A stretch of DNA of 64,000 nucleotides from Limnohabitans sp. 2KL-27 (GTDB lineage: Bacteria; Pseudomonadota; Gammaproteobacteria; Burkholderiales; Burkholderiaceae_C): contig NZ_CXOP01000002.1 of the NCBI RefSeq assembly GCF_001269345.1, positions 558,853 through 622,852 on the forward strand, in the 5' to 3' direction. The notes below the pieces were generated by a model. It ran no database searches and was not told the origin of the DNA. It saw only the letters and a list, made by a program, of their open reading frames with translations. Positions within the stretch are counted from its first letter, which is position 1; each line of letters starts with the position of its first letter. This document shows positions 51,152-59,223 of this stretch, in pieces. Made by a program: the position numbers and the translations under genes.

Positions 51152-52468
51152 AGGCACCCGCGCAGGCAGCACCGTGCCCACGCATTCCCCGAAACCAATG
51201 CGCGCAGCGCCTTCGCGTTCACACCAACCGCGCAGCACCACGCTGTCGCCGTCTTCCAGCCAAGTGCGCTGCTCGCCATTGGGCAGCGCGATCGGGTTTT
51301 TGCCGCCGGTGGTCAACTCGATCAGCGCGCCCGCCTGGTCCAGTGTGGGGCCCGACAGCGTGCCGCTGCCCAGCAGATCGCCCGGCTGCAGGTTGCAACC
51401 GTTCACGGTGTGGTGCGTGAGCATTTGCGCCACCGTCCAGTAGGCGTGACGGTAACTGGTGCGGCAGATGCTTGTATCGGCTTGTCCAGCTTCGCGCATC
51501 TTGGGTGTTTGCAGGCCCACTTGCAACTGGATGTCGAACGCGCCGCCGGCTCGGTTGGCCGCCGAGTCCAGATAGGCCAGGGGCTGCGGGTCACCCTCGG
51601 GCCGGGTGAAGGCCACGCGGTAAGGGGCGAGCGCTTCGAGTGTCACCACCCAGGGTGAGACCGTGGTCGCGAAGTTCTTGGCCAGGAAGGGGCCAAGCGG
51701 CTGGTATTCCCAGCCTTGGATGTCGCGGGCCGACCAGTCGTTGAGCAGGCAGATGCCGAACACATGGTCTTCGGCTTGGGTGATCGGCACGGATTCGCCC
51801 AAGTCGTTGCCGCTGCCCACAAAGATGCCCAACTCCAACTCGATGTCCAGCCGCTTGCAGGGGCCCAAGGATGGGGCCTCTGCGCCAGGGGCCATGGTTT
51901 GACCCACCGGACGGCGAAACTGCTGGCCCGACACGCCAATGCTGGAGGCACGGCCGTGGTAGCCGATCGGCACCCATTTGTAGTTGGGCAGCAACGGGTT
52001 GTCCGGTCGGAACTGTTTGCCGATGTTGGTGGCGTGGTGCACCGAAGTGTAGAAGTCGGTGTAGTCGCCAATGCGGGCGGGCACATCGTATTCGGCCTGC
52101 GCTTGCGGCACGAGGCACGATTGCAATATGGCTTGCTCAGCGGAGCCCTCGCGCAAGGCGCGTGACAAGGCCAGGCGCAGGGCGCTCCAGGCATTGGTGC
52201 CCAGCGCCATCAGCGCATTGAGCTTGTCTTGTGCGCCTGCCTGGGCTGCGGCAGCCGCATCGCCTTTGAGCACGCCGGACGTGGCGACAGCGGCCAAATC
52301 CAGGATTTGGTCGCCAATGGCCACGCCGCCCCGGAATGTTTCAGCGCTGCCTTGGCGGCGGAACAGGGCAAACGGCAGGTTCTGGATGGGAAAGTCAGTG
52401 CCGGGCAAGTTCGCCGAGCTCACCCAGCTTTTGAGGGCGGGGTTGTGGGTGTCGTTGAGCAGGGTCAT
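51134..52468 (-). CDS. fahA: Fumarylacetoacetase
   Basis: A 444-residue FAH hydrolysing 4-fumarylacetoacetate to fumarate and acetoacetate, the final step of homogentisate/tyrosine breakdown. The size matches the full two-domain eukaryotic-like enzyme. N-terminal FGSAETF-like region, catalytic Ca-binding acids around DIELELGIFVG and NDWSARDIQGWEYQPLGPFL are all present. It is the last gene of a minus-strand operon and lies 11 nt after the VOC gene. The neighbouring maleylacetoacetate isomerase and homogentisate dioxygenase genes are absent. Confidence 0.94.
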   Translation of the reverse strand: MTLLNDTHNPALKSWVSSANLPGTDFPIQNLPFALFRRQGSAETFRGGVAIGDQILDLAAVATSGVLKGDAAAAAQAGAQDKLNALMALGTNAWSALRLALSRALREGSAEQAILQSCLVPQAQAEYDVPARIGDYTDFYTSVHHATNIGKQFRPDNPLLPNYKWVPIGYHGRASSIGVSGQQFRRPVGQTMAPGAEAPSLGPCKRLDIELELGIFVGSGNDLGESVPITQAEDHVFGICLLNDWSARDIQGWEYQPLGPFLAKNFATTVSPWVVTLEALAPYRVAFTRPEGDPQPLAYLDSAANRAGGAFDIQLQVGLQTPKMREAGQADTSICRTSYRHAYWTVAQMLTHHTVNGCNLQPGDLLGSGTLSGPTLDQAGALIELTTGGKNPIALPNGEQRTWLEDGDSVVLRGWCEREGAARIGFGECVGTVLPARVPLSRPT

Positions 52469-52479
52469 TCGGATGGCTT

Positions 52480-53016
52480 TCAAGACGCCATGCTGCCGTC
52501 GTGCATCCAGGCGGCGTGTTGGGGCGCGCGCTTGGTTTGGCTCCATTCTTCGAGCATGTCCCATTTCACCGCGTCGAGCTTTTTCATCATCTCGGGCGTG
52601 CCGCAGTCGGCGGCCAACTCCAGGCGGTGACCACTCGGGTCAAAGAAATAAATGCTCTTGAAGATGGTGTGGTCGACAGGGCCGAGCACCTCGATACCCG
52701 CCGCCACCAGCTTGTCTTTGGCGGCCAGCAAGGTGGCCATCGAATCGACTTTCAGCGCCAGGTGCTGCACCCAGGCAGGGGTGTTTTCGTCGCGCCCCAT
52801 CTCGGGCTGGCTGGGCAGCTCAAAGAAAGCCAGGATGTTGCCCTGGCCCGCATCGAGAAAGATGTGCATGTAAGGATCGGGCGCTTTGGTGGACGGCACT
52901 TCGTTTTCGGCAATGGCCAAAACGAATTTCATGTCCAGGTGCTTTTGGTACCACTCGACAGTTTCTTTGGCGTCTTTGCAGCGGTAGGCGACGTGGTGAA
53001 CGGATTGAACGAGCAT
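52480..53016 (-). CDS. VOC-superfamily metal-dependent protein (glyoxalase/extradiol-type)
   Basis: A 178-residue vicinal-oxygen-chelate protein with a double beta-alpha-beta-beta-beta fold. The three metal-ligand positions are filled: His in SVHHVAYR, His in VQHLALKV and Glu in HRLELAAD (2-His-1-Glu), so it may bind Fe or Mn and act as a dioxygenase, lyase or isomerase rather than merely bind ligand. AGGAG stands 10 nt before the ATG. Its genomic place between an FAD monooxygenase and FAH suggests a ring-cleavage or isomerase step in an aromatic pathway. Confidence 0.88.
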   Translation of the reverse strand: MLVQSVHHVAYRCKDAKETVEWYQKHLDMKFVLAIAENEVPSTKAPDPYMHIFLDAGQGNILAFFELPSQPEMGRDENTPAWVQHLALKVDSMATLLAAKDKLVAAGIEVLGPVDHTIFKSIYFFDPSGHRLELAADCGTPEMMKKLDAVKWDMLEEWSQTKRAPQHAAWMHDGSMAS

Positions 53017-53041
53017 GGTGGGTCTCCTGGTGGTCGTGTGA

Positions 53042-53230
53042 TCAGAGGTCTTGCAGGGCAGCGGTGATCTGCTGCTGAAACAGGTTTTCGTCGGCCAAAG
53101 CGTTGGCGTTGAGCAGGGCCAGCTTGACGAGGAACAGCTGGGCCTTGTTGGCGCCGGCCTGGTCAATGGCGGTGGCCAGCGCGTCGTAGACGGTTTCGAG
53201 GCCGTCGATCGTGAGTTGCTTGTCGGTCAT
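53042..53230 (-). CDS. DUF2783 small protein
   Basis: A 62-residue acidic, mainly helical protein (MTDKQLTIDGLETVYDALAT; NANALADENLFQQQITAAL), which I recognise as DUF2783. It sits between the FAD monooxygenase and the VOC gene, with 9- and 25-bp gaps, a position I recall this family occupying in other Burkholderiales. It has no catalytic or metal motif. A small accessory, for example an assembly or flavin-transfer partner of the monooxygenase, is an inference only. Confidence 0.8.
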   Translation of the reverse strand: MTDKQLTIDGLETVYDALATAIDQAGANKAQLFLVKLALLNANALADENLFQQQITAALQDL

Positions 53231-53239
53231 GCGGTTTCC

Positions 53240-54931
53240 TTATTGCGGCAAGGCGGAGGTCAGGGCGGCTTGCAAGCGCGTGGCATCCAGGGTGATCCAG
53301 CGTGCACAAATGTGTTGGTCGGGGCGCAGCAAATAGGCGCCGCCGTTGGCTGGAATCCCGTAGCGCTGGCGCAGGTGGCCGTCGGCGTCGGGCAGGGTCT
53401 GATCGGCGCCCGCCACTGGCTTGGCCGCGCCCACCGCCATCACCTTCAGGGGCAGGCCTTGGCTGCGGGCCTGGTCGATGACCGTTTGCAAAGCGCTGGG
53501 CAAGGATGCTTCATCGGTGAAGTACAGCAGATCAAAGCCGCCGCCCAGGTGGTCGAGCAAAAAGTCGTTGGCACCCAAGCGCACATTTTGTGGGGGGGCG
53601 CCATGCGCAGGGCCGCTTTTGAACAGGCCGTTGTCGTCGCCCGCGCTGTTGAGCATGGAGTGGGTGTACTCGTGCGGACGCGAGGTGCGCCAGTGGTACA
53701 GCGGCCGCACAAAGTCTTGCGTGAGCGAGAGCGAGAGCACCGCATCGCGCAGCAGGCGAAAGCCGGGGCTGGGTGGGGCCATGAAGCGGGTGCTCTTGCC
53801 CGCCTCGGTGATGATCTCGCGCGCCGCGCCCACGCGCTCGGCGCAGTGGTTGGCCAGCAGCGTTGGACCCGCGAGGCCTTGGACCACATAGGCCAGATGC
53901 CAGCCCAGCGACTGCGCGTCTTGGAATGCGGTGTTGGCCCCACGTACGCCAAAAATCGGCAGCAGGTGGGCCGCATCGCCCGTGAAGATGACGCTGCCGT
54001 GCACGAATTCAGGCAGCGTGAGCGTGCGGGCCGAATACACCGAGGACCAGTCCATTGTCCACTTCAGACCGGCGTGGCCGATCATGGCCAACTGGGCATC
54101 GATGCGGGCCTTGAGCGATTCGGGGCGCAGCGCGTCTTCGGGTGTTTCACCAGGCGGCAGCTGGTAGTCCACGCGCCAGATGCCGTGGGGTTCGCGGTGC
54201 ATCAGGATGGTGTTGCCGGGGTTCCACTCGGGGTCAAAAAAGGCCAGGCGCTCGGTGGGGTAAGGGAGGTCAATCTGGATGTCGGCGATCACGAAAAATC
54301 CTTCGTAGGACGCGCCTTCCATTTGCAAATTCATCGCGCTGCGGATACCCGAGCGCCCCCCGTCGGCGGCCACCACCCAATCGCTCTCCAGATCGTATGG
54401 GCCTTCCGGGGTGTCGACTTCCAATTGTGCGAAACCGTCTTTTTGCACCACGGCGTTGACCTTGTTGCCCCAGCGAAAGTCGATCAGCGGCTGGGCTTTG
54501 CACGCATCGTGCAGGTACTCCTCCATGAACTGCTGCTGTACGTTGATGATCGGAAAAAACCGGTCATCGCTGTCGTGCGGTGCTTCCATGCGGAACACGC
54601 GTTGCCCCCGGTAATACGAATTGCCAAAGCGCCAAGGCAGGCCCCTTGCGGTCATGCGATGGTCCACGCCGACTTGCTGCAGGATTTCCATCGAACGGCG
54701 CGTGAAGCAAATCGCGCGGCTGCCTTGCGAGAACTGCAACTCGGCACTCAGCACCACGCTGGGCACGCCGTGGCGCGCGAGCTCAAGGGCCGTGACCATG
54801 CCGGCTGGGCCGGCGCCGACGATTACGACCTTTTGGCGGCCTTGCTTCGGGTGCGCCGAGGCCAGCCACGGCTTGAAAACCTCGTAGGTGTAGTAAATCG
54901 AAGGGCGCGCTTCGGTGCTGGGTGTGTGCAT
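53240..54931 (-). CDS. FAD-dependent aromatic monooxygenase (MhpA/PheA-like)
   Basis: A 563-residue class A flavoprotein hydroxylase: ADP-binding GAGPAGMVTALELARHG near residues 36-52, the DG motif AADGGRSGIR in the middle and the second FAD motif GDAAHLLPIFGVRGANT near residue 335. A C-terminal thioredoxin-like domain (about 440-563), as in phenol and 3-hydroxyphenylpropionate hydroxylases, follows. It adds a hydroxyl to an activated aromatic ring using NAD(P)H and oxygen. The MarR gene precedes it by 20 nt. No Shine-Dalgarno is obvious before ATG 54931. Confidence 0.92.
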   Translation of the reverse strand: MHTPSTEARPSIYYTYEVFKPWLASAHPKQGRQKVVIVGAGPAGMVTALELARHGVPSVVLSAELQFSQGSRAICFTRRSMEILQQVGVDHRMTARGLPWRFGNSYYRGQRVFRMEAPHDSDDRFFPIINVQQQFMEEYLHDACKAQPLIDFRWGNKVNAVVQKDGFAQLEVDTPEGPYDLESDWVVAADGGRSGIRSAMNLQMEGASYEGFFVIADIQIDLPYPTERLAFFDPEWNPGNTILMHREPHGIWRVDYQLPPGETPEDALRPESLKARIDAQLAMIGHAGLKWTMDWSSVYSARTLTLPEFVHGSVIFTGDAAHLLPIFGVRGANTAFQDAQSLGWHLAYVVQGLAGPTLLANHCAERVGAAREIITEAGKSTRFMAPPSPGFRLLRDAVLSLSLTQDFVRPLYHWRTSRPHEYTHSMLNSAGDDNGLFKSGPAHGAPPQNVRLGANDFLLDHLGGGFDLLYFTDEASLPSALQTVIDQARSQGLPLKVMAVGAAKPVAGADQTLPDADGHLRQRYGIPANGGAYLLRPDQHICARWITLDATRLQAALTSALPQ

Positions 54932-54951
54932 GGTGGGCTCGTTGTGGGGGT

Positions 54952-55386
54952 TCAGCGCGGGCGGGCGTGGGCAATCAGGCGGTCGAACAGGCCACTCAAG
55001 GTGGTTTGTTCTTTTTCGGTGAGGCAACCAAAAATGTCTTGGTTGCGCTGGTGGACCATGTCCATGGCGCGTTCAAACACTTCGCGCCCGGCGGGTGTCA
55101 GGGTCAACACCACGCCACGGCCGTCATCGGGGTGGTCGGCTTTGAGCACCAGGCCCTGATCGACCAAGGCCTGCGCTGCCCGGCTGGCCTGTCCTTTGTT
55201 CAGGTTGGCTTTGTCGGCCAGTTCCTTGACGGACAAAGGCTCAAAGGTGCCAACGGTCGTCAGGCACCGCCCATCGCTCATCGACAAACCCGTGCGCTGC
55301 GGATAGACCGACTGGCTGTCCATGTCGGTCAGCTTGTGCAGTTGGTGCAGGCGGTAGGTCAGCGTGCGGTCAAGGGGCTTGGACAT
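54952..55386 (-). CDS. MarR-family transcriptional regulator
   Basis: A 144-residue winged-helix repressor; the recognition region LSVKELADKANLNKGQASRA and wing DPDDGRGVVLTLTPAG fit MarR. It is the first gene of the minus-strand operon with the FAD monooxygenase, DUF2783, VOC and FAH genes, and two GTTG...CAAC palindromes lie about 60-100 bp upstream, so it probably represses this operon and is released by an aromatic ligand. ATG 55386 is chosen; the frame to 55452 runs through the operator region. Confidence 0.9.
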   Translation of the reverse strand: MSKPLDRTLTYRLHQLHKLTDMDSQSVYPQRTGLSMSDGRCLTTVGTFEPLSVKELADKANLNKGQASRAAQALVDQGLVLKADHPDDGRGVVLTLTPAGREVFERAMDMVHQRNQDIFGCLTEKEQTTLSGLFDRLIAHARPR

Positions 55387-55439
55387 TCGGCGCTTCGGTC
55401 TGAAGGGTGGAGAACGAAGGCCGATCTTAGTTTTATTTG

Positions 55440-55453
55440 GTTGCGCGCGCAAC
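55440..55453. promoter_or_regulatory. Operator-like palindrome 1 of the MarR operon
   Basis: GTTGCGCGCGCAAC is a perfect 14-bp palindrome, 54-67 bp upstream of the MarR start codon. It shares the GTTG-GCGC-CAAC pattern with a second site 32 bp (three helical turns) away, so MarR dimers could sit side by side on one DNA face. Confidence 0.7.
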
Positions 55454-55470
55454 TAAGTAGAAACACCGAT

Positions 55471-55486
55471 GGTTGTGCGCGCAACC
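55471..55486. promoter_or_regulatory. Operator-like palindrome 2 of the MarR operon
   Basis: GGTTGTGCGCGCAACC is a 16-bp palindrome with a single mismatched pair, centred 32 bp from palindrome 1. The repeated half-site GGTTG and spacing by three helical turns support a two-site repressor arrangement. Confidence 0.7.
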
Positions 55487-55536
55487 AAGTGCCTGCCCGG
55501 TGGTCGGCGCTTGGGCGCCGGCCAAGCCGTCCTGGT

Positions 55537-57045
55537 TTAGAAGCGCTCGAGCTCCGGGTGCTTGATCGCGCCCGCCCGCACCAGCATGCGGCCGTATTCG
55601 GCGCAGCGGTTGAGTGTGGGAATGACCTTGCCCGGGTTGAGCAGGCTTTGCGGGTCAAAAGCGCGTTTGACGGCGAACATCTGCTCGTTCTCTGCCGCGC
55701 TGAACTGCACGCACATGCTGTTGACTTTCTCGATGCCCACGCCGTGTTCGCCGGTCACCGTGCCGCCCATGGCGACGCTGGTTTCCAGGATGTCGGCGCC
55801 AAACAGTTCGCAGCGGCGCAGCTGGTCCGGGTCGTTCGCATCGAACAGGATCAGCGGGTGCAGGTTGCCGTCGCCCGCGTGGAACACGTTCAGGCAGCGC
55901 AAGGCGTACTTTTCTTCCATCTCGGAAATCGCTTGCAGGATGTCGGCCAGCCGTTTGCGCGGGATGGTCGAGTCCATGCACATGTAGTCGGGGCTGATGC
56001 GCCCGGAGGCCGGAAAGGCGTTCTTGCGGCCGCTCCAGAACTTCAAGCGCTGGGCTTCGTCGCGGCTGACCGAAATGGCCGTGGCGCCACAGTTGCGCAG
56101 CACGGCGCTCATGCGGCCAATTTCTTCTTCGACCTCTTCGGGTGTGCCGTCGCTCTCGCACAGCAAAATCGCCGCCGCGCTCAGGTCGTAGCCCGCATGG
56201 ACAAAGTCTTCCACCGCGATGGTCATGGGACCGTCCATCATTTCCAGGCCCGCCGGGATGATGCCCGCAGCGATGACAGCAGCCACCGCGTCACCGGCTT
56301 TGCGCACATCGTCAAAGCTGGCCATGATGCAGCGCGCCAGTTGGGGCTTGGGCACCAGCTTGACGGTGACTTCGGTGGTCACAGCCAGCATGCCTTCGCT
56401 GCCCACCAGCACGGCCAGCAGGTCGTAGCCCGGGGTGTCGAGCGCATCGCTGCCGAATTCAATCGGGTCGCCCTCGATGGTGAAGCCCTTCACCTTGAGC
56501 ACGTTGTGCACCGTCAGACCGTATTTGAGGCAGTGCACGCCGCCCGAGTTTTCGGCCACGTTGCCCCCGATGGTGCAGGCGATCTGGCTGGACGGGTCGG
56601 GCGCGTAATACAGGCCGTAGGGCGCTGCCGCCTCGCTGATGGCCAGGTTGCGCACGCCGCACTGCACCACCGCCGTGCGGCTGACCGGGTCGACCGCCTT
56701 GATCTGGTTGAAGCGCGCCATGGACAGCGTCACACCCAGGCGGTGCGGCATGGCCCCGCCCGACAGGCCCGTGCCCGCGCCACGTGCCACCACCGGCACT
56801 TGCAAAGCGTGGCAGGCTTTGAGCACCGCCTGCACTTGCGCCTCGGTTTCGGGCAGGGCCACCACCAAGGGGCGCTCGCGGTAGGCGGTCAGGCCGTCGC
56901 ACTCGTAAGGCGTGGTGTCCTCGGGGGTGTACAGGATGGCGTCTTGTGGCAGCACCCGGCCCAAGGCCTGCACCACGGCGCGTTGGCGCTGGGCACGTTC
57001 AGTGGCGGTCAGTTGCTGTGTTTCGTTGGGGGTGTGGGCGCTCAT
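55537..57045 (-). CDS. glcD: GlcD-like FAD-linked oxidase (glycolate/D-lactate oxidase subunit)
   Basis: A 502-residue FAD-binding PCMH-type oxidase that oxidises glycolate or D-2-hydroxy acids. The pyrophosphate-binding ARGAGTGLSGGAMP, the CTIGGNVAENSGGVHC segment and a C-terminal FHAGDGNLHPLILFD and GGTVTGEHGVG are diagnostic. GlcD normally needs GlcE and GlcF; neither is seen here, so either they lie elsewhere or this paralogue acts alone. A dyad GCCCATGA-N6-TCATGGGC precedes the start. Confidence 0.9.
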   Translation of the reverse strand: MSAHTPNETQQLTATERAQRQRAVVQALGRVLPQDAILYTPEDTTPYECDGLTAYRERPLVVALPETEAQVQAVLKACHALQVPVVARGAGTGLSGGAMPHRLGVTLSMARFNQIKAVDPVSRTAVVQCGVRNLAISEAAAPYGLYYAPDPSSQIACTIGGNVAENSGGVHCLKYGLTVHNVLKVKGFTIEGDPIEFGSDALDTPGYDLLAVLVGSEGMLAVTTEVTVKLVPKPQLARCIMASFDDVRKAGDAVAAVIAAGIIPAGLEMMDGPMTIAVEDFVHAGYDLSAAAILLCESDGTPEEVEEEIGRMSAVLRNCGATAISVSRDEAQRLKFWSGRKNAFPASGRISPDYMCMDSTIPRKRLADILQAISEMEEKYALRCLNVFHAGDGNLHPLILFDANDPDQLRRCELFGADILETSVAMGGTVTGEHGVGIEKVNSMCVQFSAAENEQMFAVKRAFDPQSLLNPGKVIPTLNRCAEYGRMLVRAGAIKHPELERF

Positions 57046-57081
57046 GGCGTGCAAAACCTTGGAATGAAGGCCTGAATGTAC

Positions 57082-57103
57082 GCCCATGAGGGCTTTCATG
57101 GGC
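57082..57103. promoter_or_regulatory. Inverted repeat GCCCATGA-N6-TCATGGGC upstream of glcD
   Basis: A perfect 8-bp dyad about 40-60 bp upstream of the glcD start codon, in the gap between glcD and the LysR gene. It could be a LysR- or other regulator-binding site or an RNA hairpin in the leader. Confidence 0.5.
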
Positions 57104-57237
57104 TGAATATTCTTTGATGGGCTTGTGAAAAGCGCACAGCACGGGCGCATGGCTGCGGGAGACTGCCCCTGCGGCCACAAGCAGTGGCTGGCTTGCGCAC
57201 GCTGTCGCGGGCGGGGGCGCGCTTGCTCGGGGAGGGC

Positions 57238-58113
57238 TCAGGCCAGTGCTTTTTTCAGCCAGTCGGCAAAAGTGGCGCATTCCCAGCGCTCCATGGTGCC
57301 GGTGCGCCAGCACAAATAGTGGGCGTGGGGGCTGGGCACGCTGCGCTCGAACAGGCGCACCAGTTGCCCGCTCTCCAGCCAAGGGGCGCCCAGCTTGGTG
57401 CGGATCAGGCCCACGCCCAGGCCTTGGGCGGCAGCGTCGCACATCAGGCCGATGTCGTTGAAGGACGAGCCTTCGGTGGGTTCGGGCCAATCGAGGTCGT
57501 GCGCCGCAAACCAGGTGCGCCAGGGCTCCAGGGGGCTGCGCAGAAGGGATACGCCTTGCAGGTCTTCGGCGGTGGCAAAGGGGCCGTTTTCGCGCAACCA
57601 AGCCGGTGACGCCAAGGGGGTGACGTCGTCCTTGGCCAGGCACACGTGCTCCACATCCGAGTAGCGGCCCGTGCCAAAGCGCACCGTGAGGTCGGCGTCT
57701 TCGGCCACCACATCCAGCAAAGGAATGCTCACCTGCAGCGTGATGTCGATTTCGGGGTAGGCGTCTAAAAAATGCTTCAGGCGCGGCATGAGCACCGAGC
57801 GCGCAAAGGTGGGCGTGACCGCCAGACGCAGTTTGCGACGACCGGGCGTGTTGCTGGCGCTGGGAAAGCGCTGCAGCGACACCAGGCCCTCGCGCACATG
57901 GGCCAAGTATTCGATGCCTTCGGTGGTGAGTGAAAAATCCGCCCGTCCAAACAGCTTGGTGCCGATGATTTGCTCGAGCTGCTTGACGCGGTGGCTCACG
58001 GCGCTGGGTGTCACGCAAAGTTCTTCGGCCGCTTGGGTCACGCTGCGCAAACGCGCCAGTGCCTCAAAGGTCAAGAGACACTGGATGGGCGGGATGCGAG
58101 AGGCGGCGGACAT
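57238..58113 (-). CDS. GcvA-like LysR-family regulator
   Basis: A 291-residue LysR regulator: winged HTH over residues 1-65 (FEALARLRSVTQAAEELCVTPSAVSHRVKQLE), typical of the GcvA branch, plus an effector domain. GcvA-like proteins often regulate glycine, glycolate or beta-lactam genes. It is upstream of glcD on the same strand with a 192-bp gap, so it may control glcD, although the usual divergent arrangement is absent. A duplicated 27-bp hairpin repeat lies before it. Confidence 0.9.
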   Translation of the reverse strand: MSAASRIPPIQCLLTFEALARLRSVTQAAEELCVTPSAVSHRVKQLEQIIGTKLFGRADFSLTTEGIEYLAHVREGLVSLQRFPSASNTPGRRKLRLAVTPTFARSVLMPRLKHFLDAYPEIDITLQVSIPLLDVVAEDADLTVRFGTGRYSDVEHVCLAKDDVTPLASPAWLRENGPFATAEDLQGVSLLRSPLEPWRTWFAAHDLDWPEPTEGSSFNDIGLMCDAAAQGLGVGLIRTKLGAPWLESGQLVRLFERSVPSPHAHYLCWRTGTMERWECATFADWLKKALA

Positions 58114-58128
58114 TTGGAGTGGGTTAGA

Positions 58129-58197
58129 GACAGCGCTGAAGATCTGTCCCGCAAAGCTTAATCGGTTGGGGACAGCGCTGAAGATCTGTCCCGCAAA
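58129..58197. repeat. Two copies of a 27-bp hairpin-forming direct repeat
   Basis: The 27-bp unit at 58129-58155 recurs exactly at 58171-58197 (period 42). Each contains GACAG-N10-CTGTC (extending to GGGACAG/CTGTCCC in part), so each can form a stem-loop. It occupies almost the whole gap between purU and the LysR gene. Confidence 0.8.
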
Positions 58198-58202
58198 ATA
58201 AT

Positions 58203-59051
58203 TTATTTGAAAATCACGGTCTTATGGCCGTTGATCAGCACGCGGTGTTCGCTGTGCCACTTCACGGCGCGGGCCAGCACCTGGCTTTCGGTGTCGCGGC
58301 CAATCGTGGTCAGGTCTTCCACGGTCTTGCTGTGGTCCACGCGGGCCACGTCTTGCTCGATGATCGGGCCTTCGTCCAGATCGGCTGTCACATAGTGTGC
58401 AGTCGCGCCGATCAGCTTCACGCCCCGGTCGTGTGCCTGGTAGTAAGGCTTGGCGCCTTTGAAGCTGGGCAAAAAGCTGTGGTGGATGTTGATGGCGCGG
58501 CCTGCCAGTTTGCGGCACAGGTCGTCAGAGAGGATTTGCATGTAACGCGCCAGCACCACCAATTCGGCGCCTTCGGACTGGATGATCTCGTACTGACGGG
58601 CCTCGGCTTGGGCCTTGTTGTCCTTGCTGACCGGGATGTGGTGAAACGGCACGTTGTAGCTGGCCGCCAGTTGGTAGAACTCGCGGTGGTTGCTCACGAT
58701 GGCGCGGATGTCCAAAGGCAGCAAGCCGCTTTTCCAGCGGAACAGCAGGTCGTTCAGGCAGTGGCCTTCCTTGCTGACCATGAGCACCGTGCGCATGGGC
58801 TGGGACGTGGCGTGCAGGTCCCATTTCATTTGAAAGGTCTGGGCAAAAACGCCCCACTGTGCATTCAAAGTCTCGCCATCGGCCAGAGCGCAAGCGAACT
58901 GCACGCGCATGAAAAACAGACCCGTATCGTGGTCGTTGTATTGGGCGGCTTCTTCGATATTGCCCCCACGCTCCAGCAAAAATCCTGAAACGGCATGCAC
59001 GATGCCGGTGCGGTCAGGGCAGGAAAGGGTGAGGATGTAGGTGGTCGTCAT
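58203..59051 (-). CDS. purU: Formyltetrahydrofolate deformylase
   Basis: A 282-residue enzyme hydrolysing 10-formyl-THF to formate and THF, balancing one-carbon pools. The N-terminal ACT domain (TYILTLSCPDRTGIVHAVSG) is followed by the formyltransferase domain with the motif Asn/His in INIHHSFLPSF, TAHYVTADLDEGPIIEQDV and the catalytic Asp. Size and motifs are canonical. It lies 5 nt beyond a direct hairpin repeat at its 3' end. Confidence 0.95.
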   Translation of the reverse strand: MTTTYILTLSCPDRTGIVHAVSGFLLERGGNIEEAAQYNDHDTGLFFMRVQFACALADGETLNAQWGVFAQTFQMKWDLHATSQPMRTVLMVSKEGHCLNDLLFRWKSGLLPLDIRAIVSNHREFYQLAASYNVPFHHIPVSKDNKAQAEARQYEIIQSEGAELVVLARYMQILSDDLCRKLAGRAINIHHSFLPSFKGAKPYYQAHDRGVKLIGATAHYVTADLDEGPIIEQDVARVDHSKTVEDLTTIGRDTESQVLARAVKWHSEHRVLINGHKTVIFK

Positions 59052-59223
59052 GGCTTGAAGCTGCGGTGTTCGCTGTCACCTTCGTGAGGGTGGGCATGTT
59101 CGTTTTAACGTCCTATTGTAGGAGACCCCTATGGCTGGGGCAGGCCGGGTGTCGCGCCGGGGCGATGGGCTGAGCGTTTGCCCTTTAAACTGCTCGGCTT
59201 GATCGAACCCGAGGAGTTTTGCT

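Noticed and set aside
53051..55159. 702-residue open frame on the plus strand
   Set aside because: Antisense to the FAD monooxygenase and neighbours, with no ribosome-binding site and no recognisable domain.
54922..57075. 717-residue open frame on the plus strand
   Set aside because: Antisense across MarR, the operator region and glcD; spanning a promoter region shows it is a byproduct of G+C-rich codon use.
59052..59223. Glycine or THF riboswitch before purU
   Set aside because: Only weak short stems are visible in the purU leader and no conserved aptamer core could be recognised.
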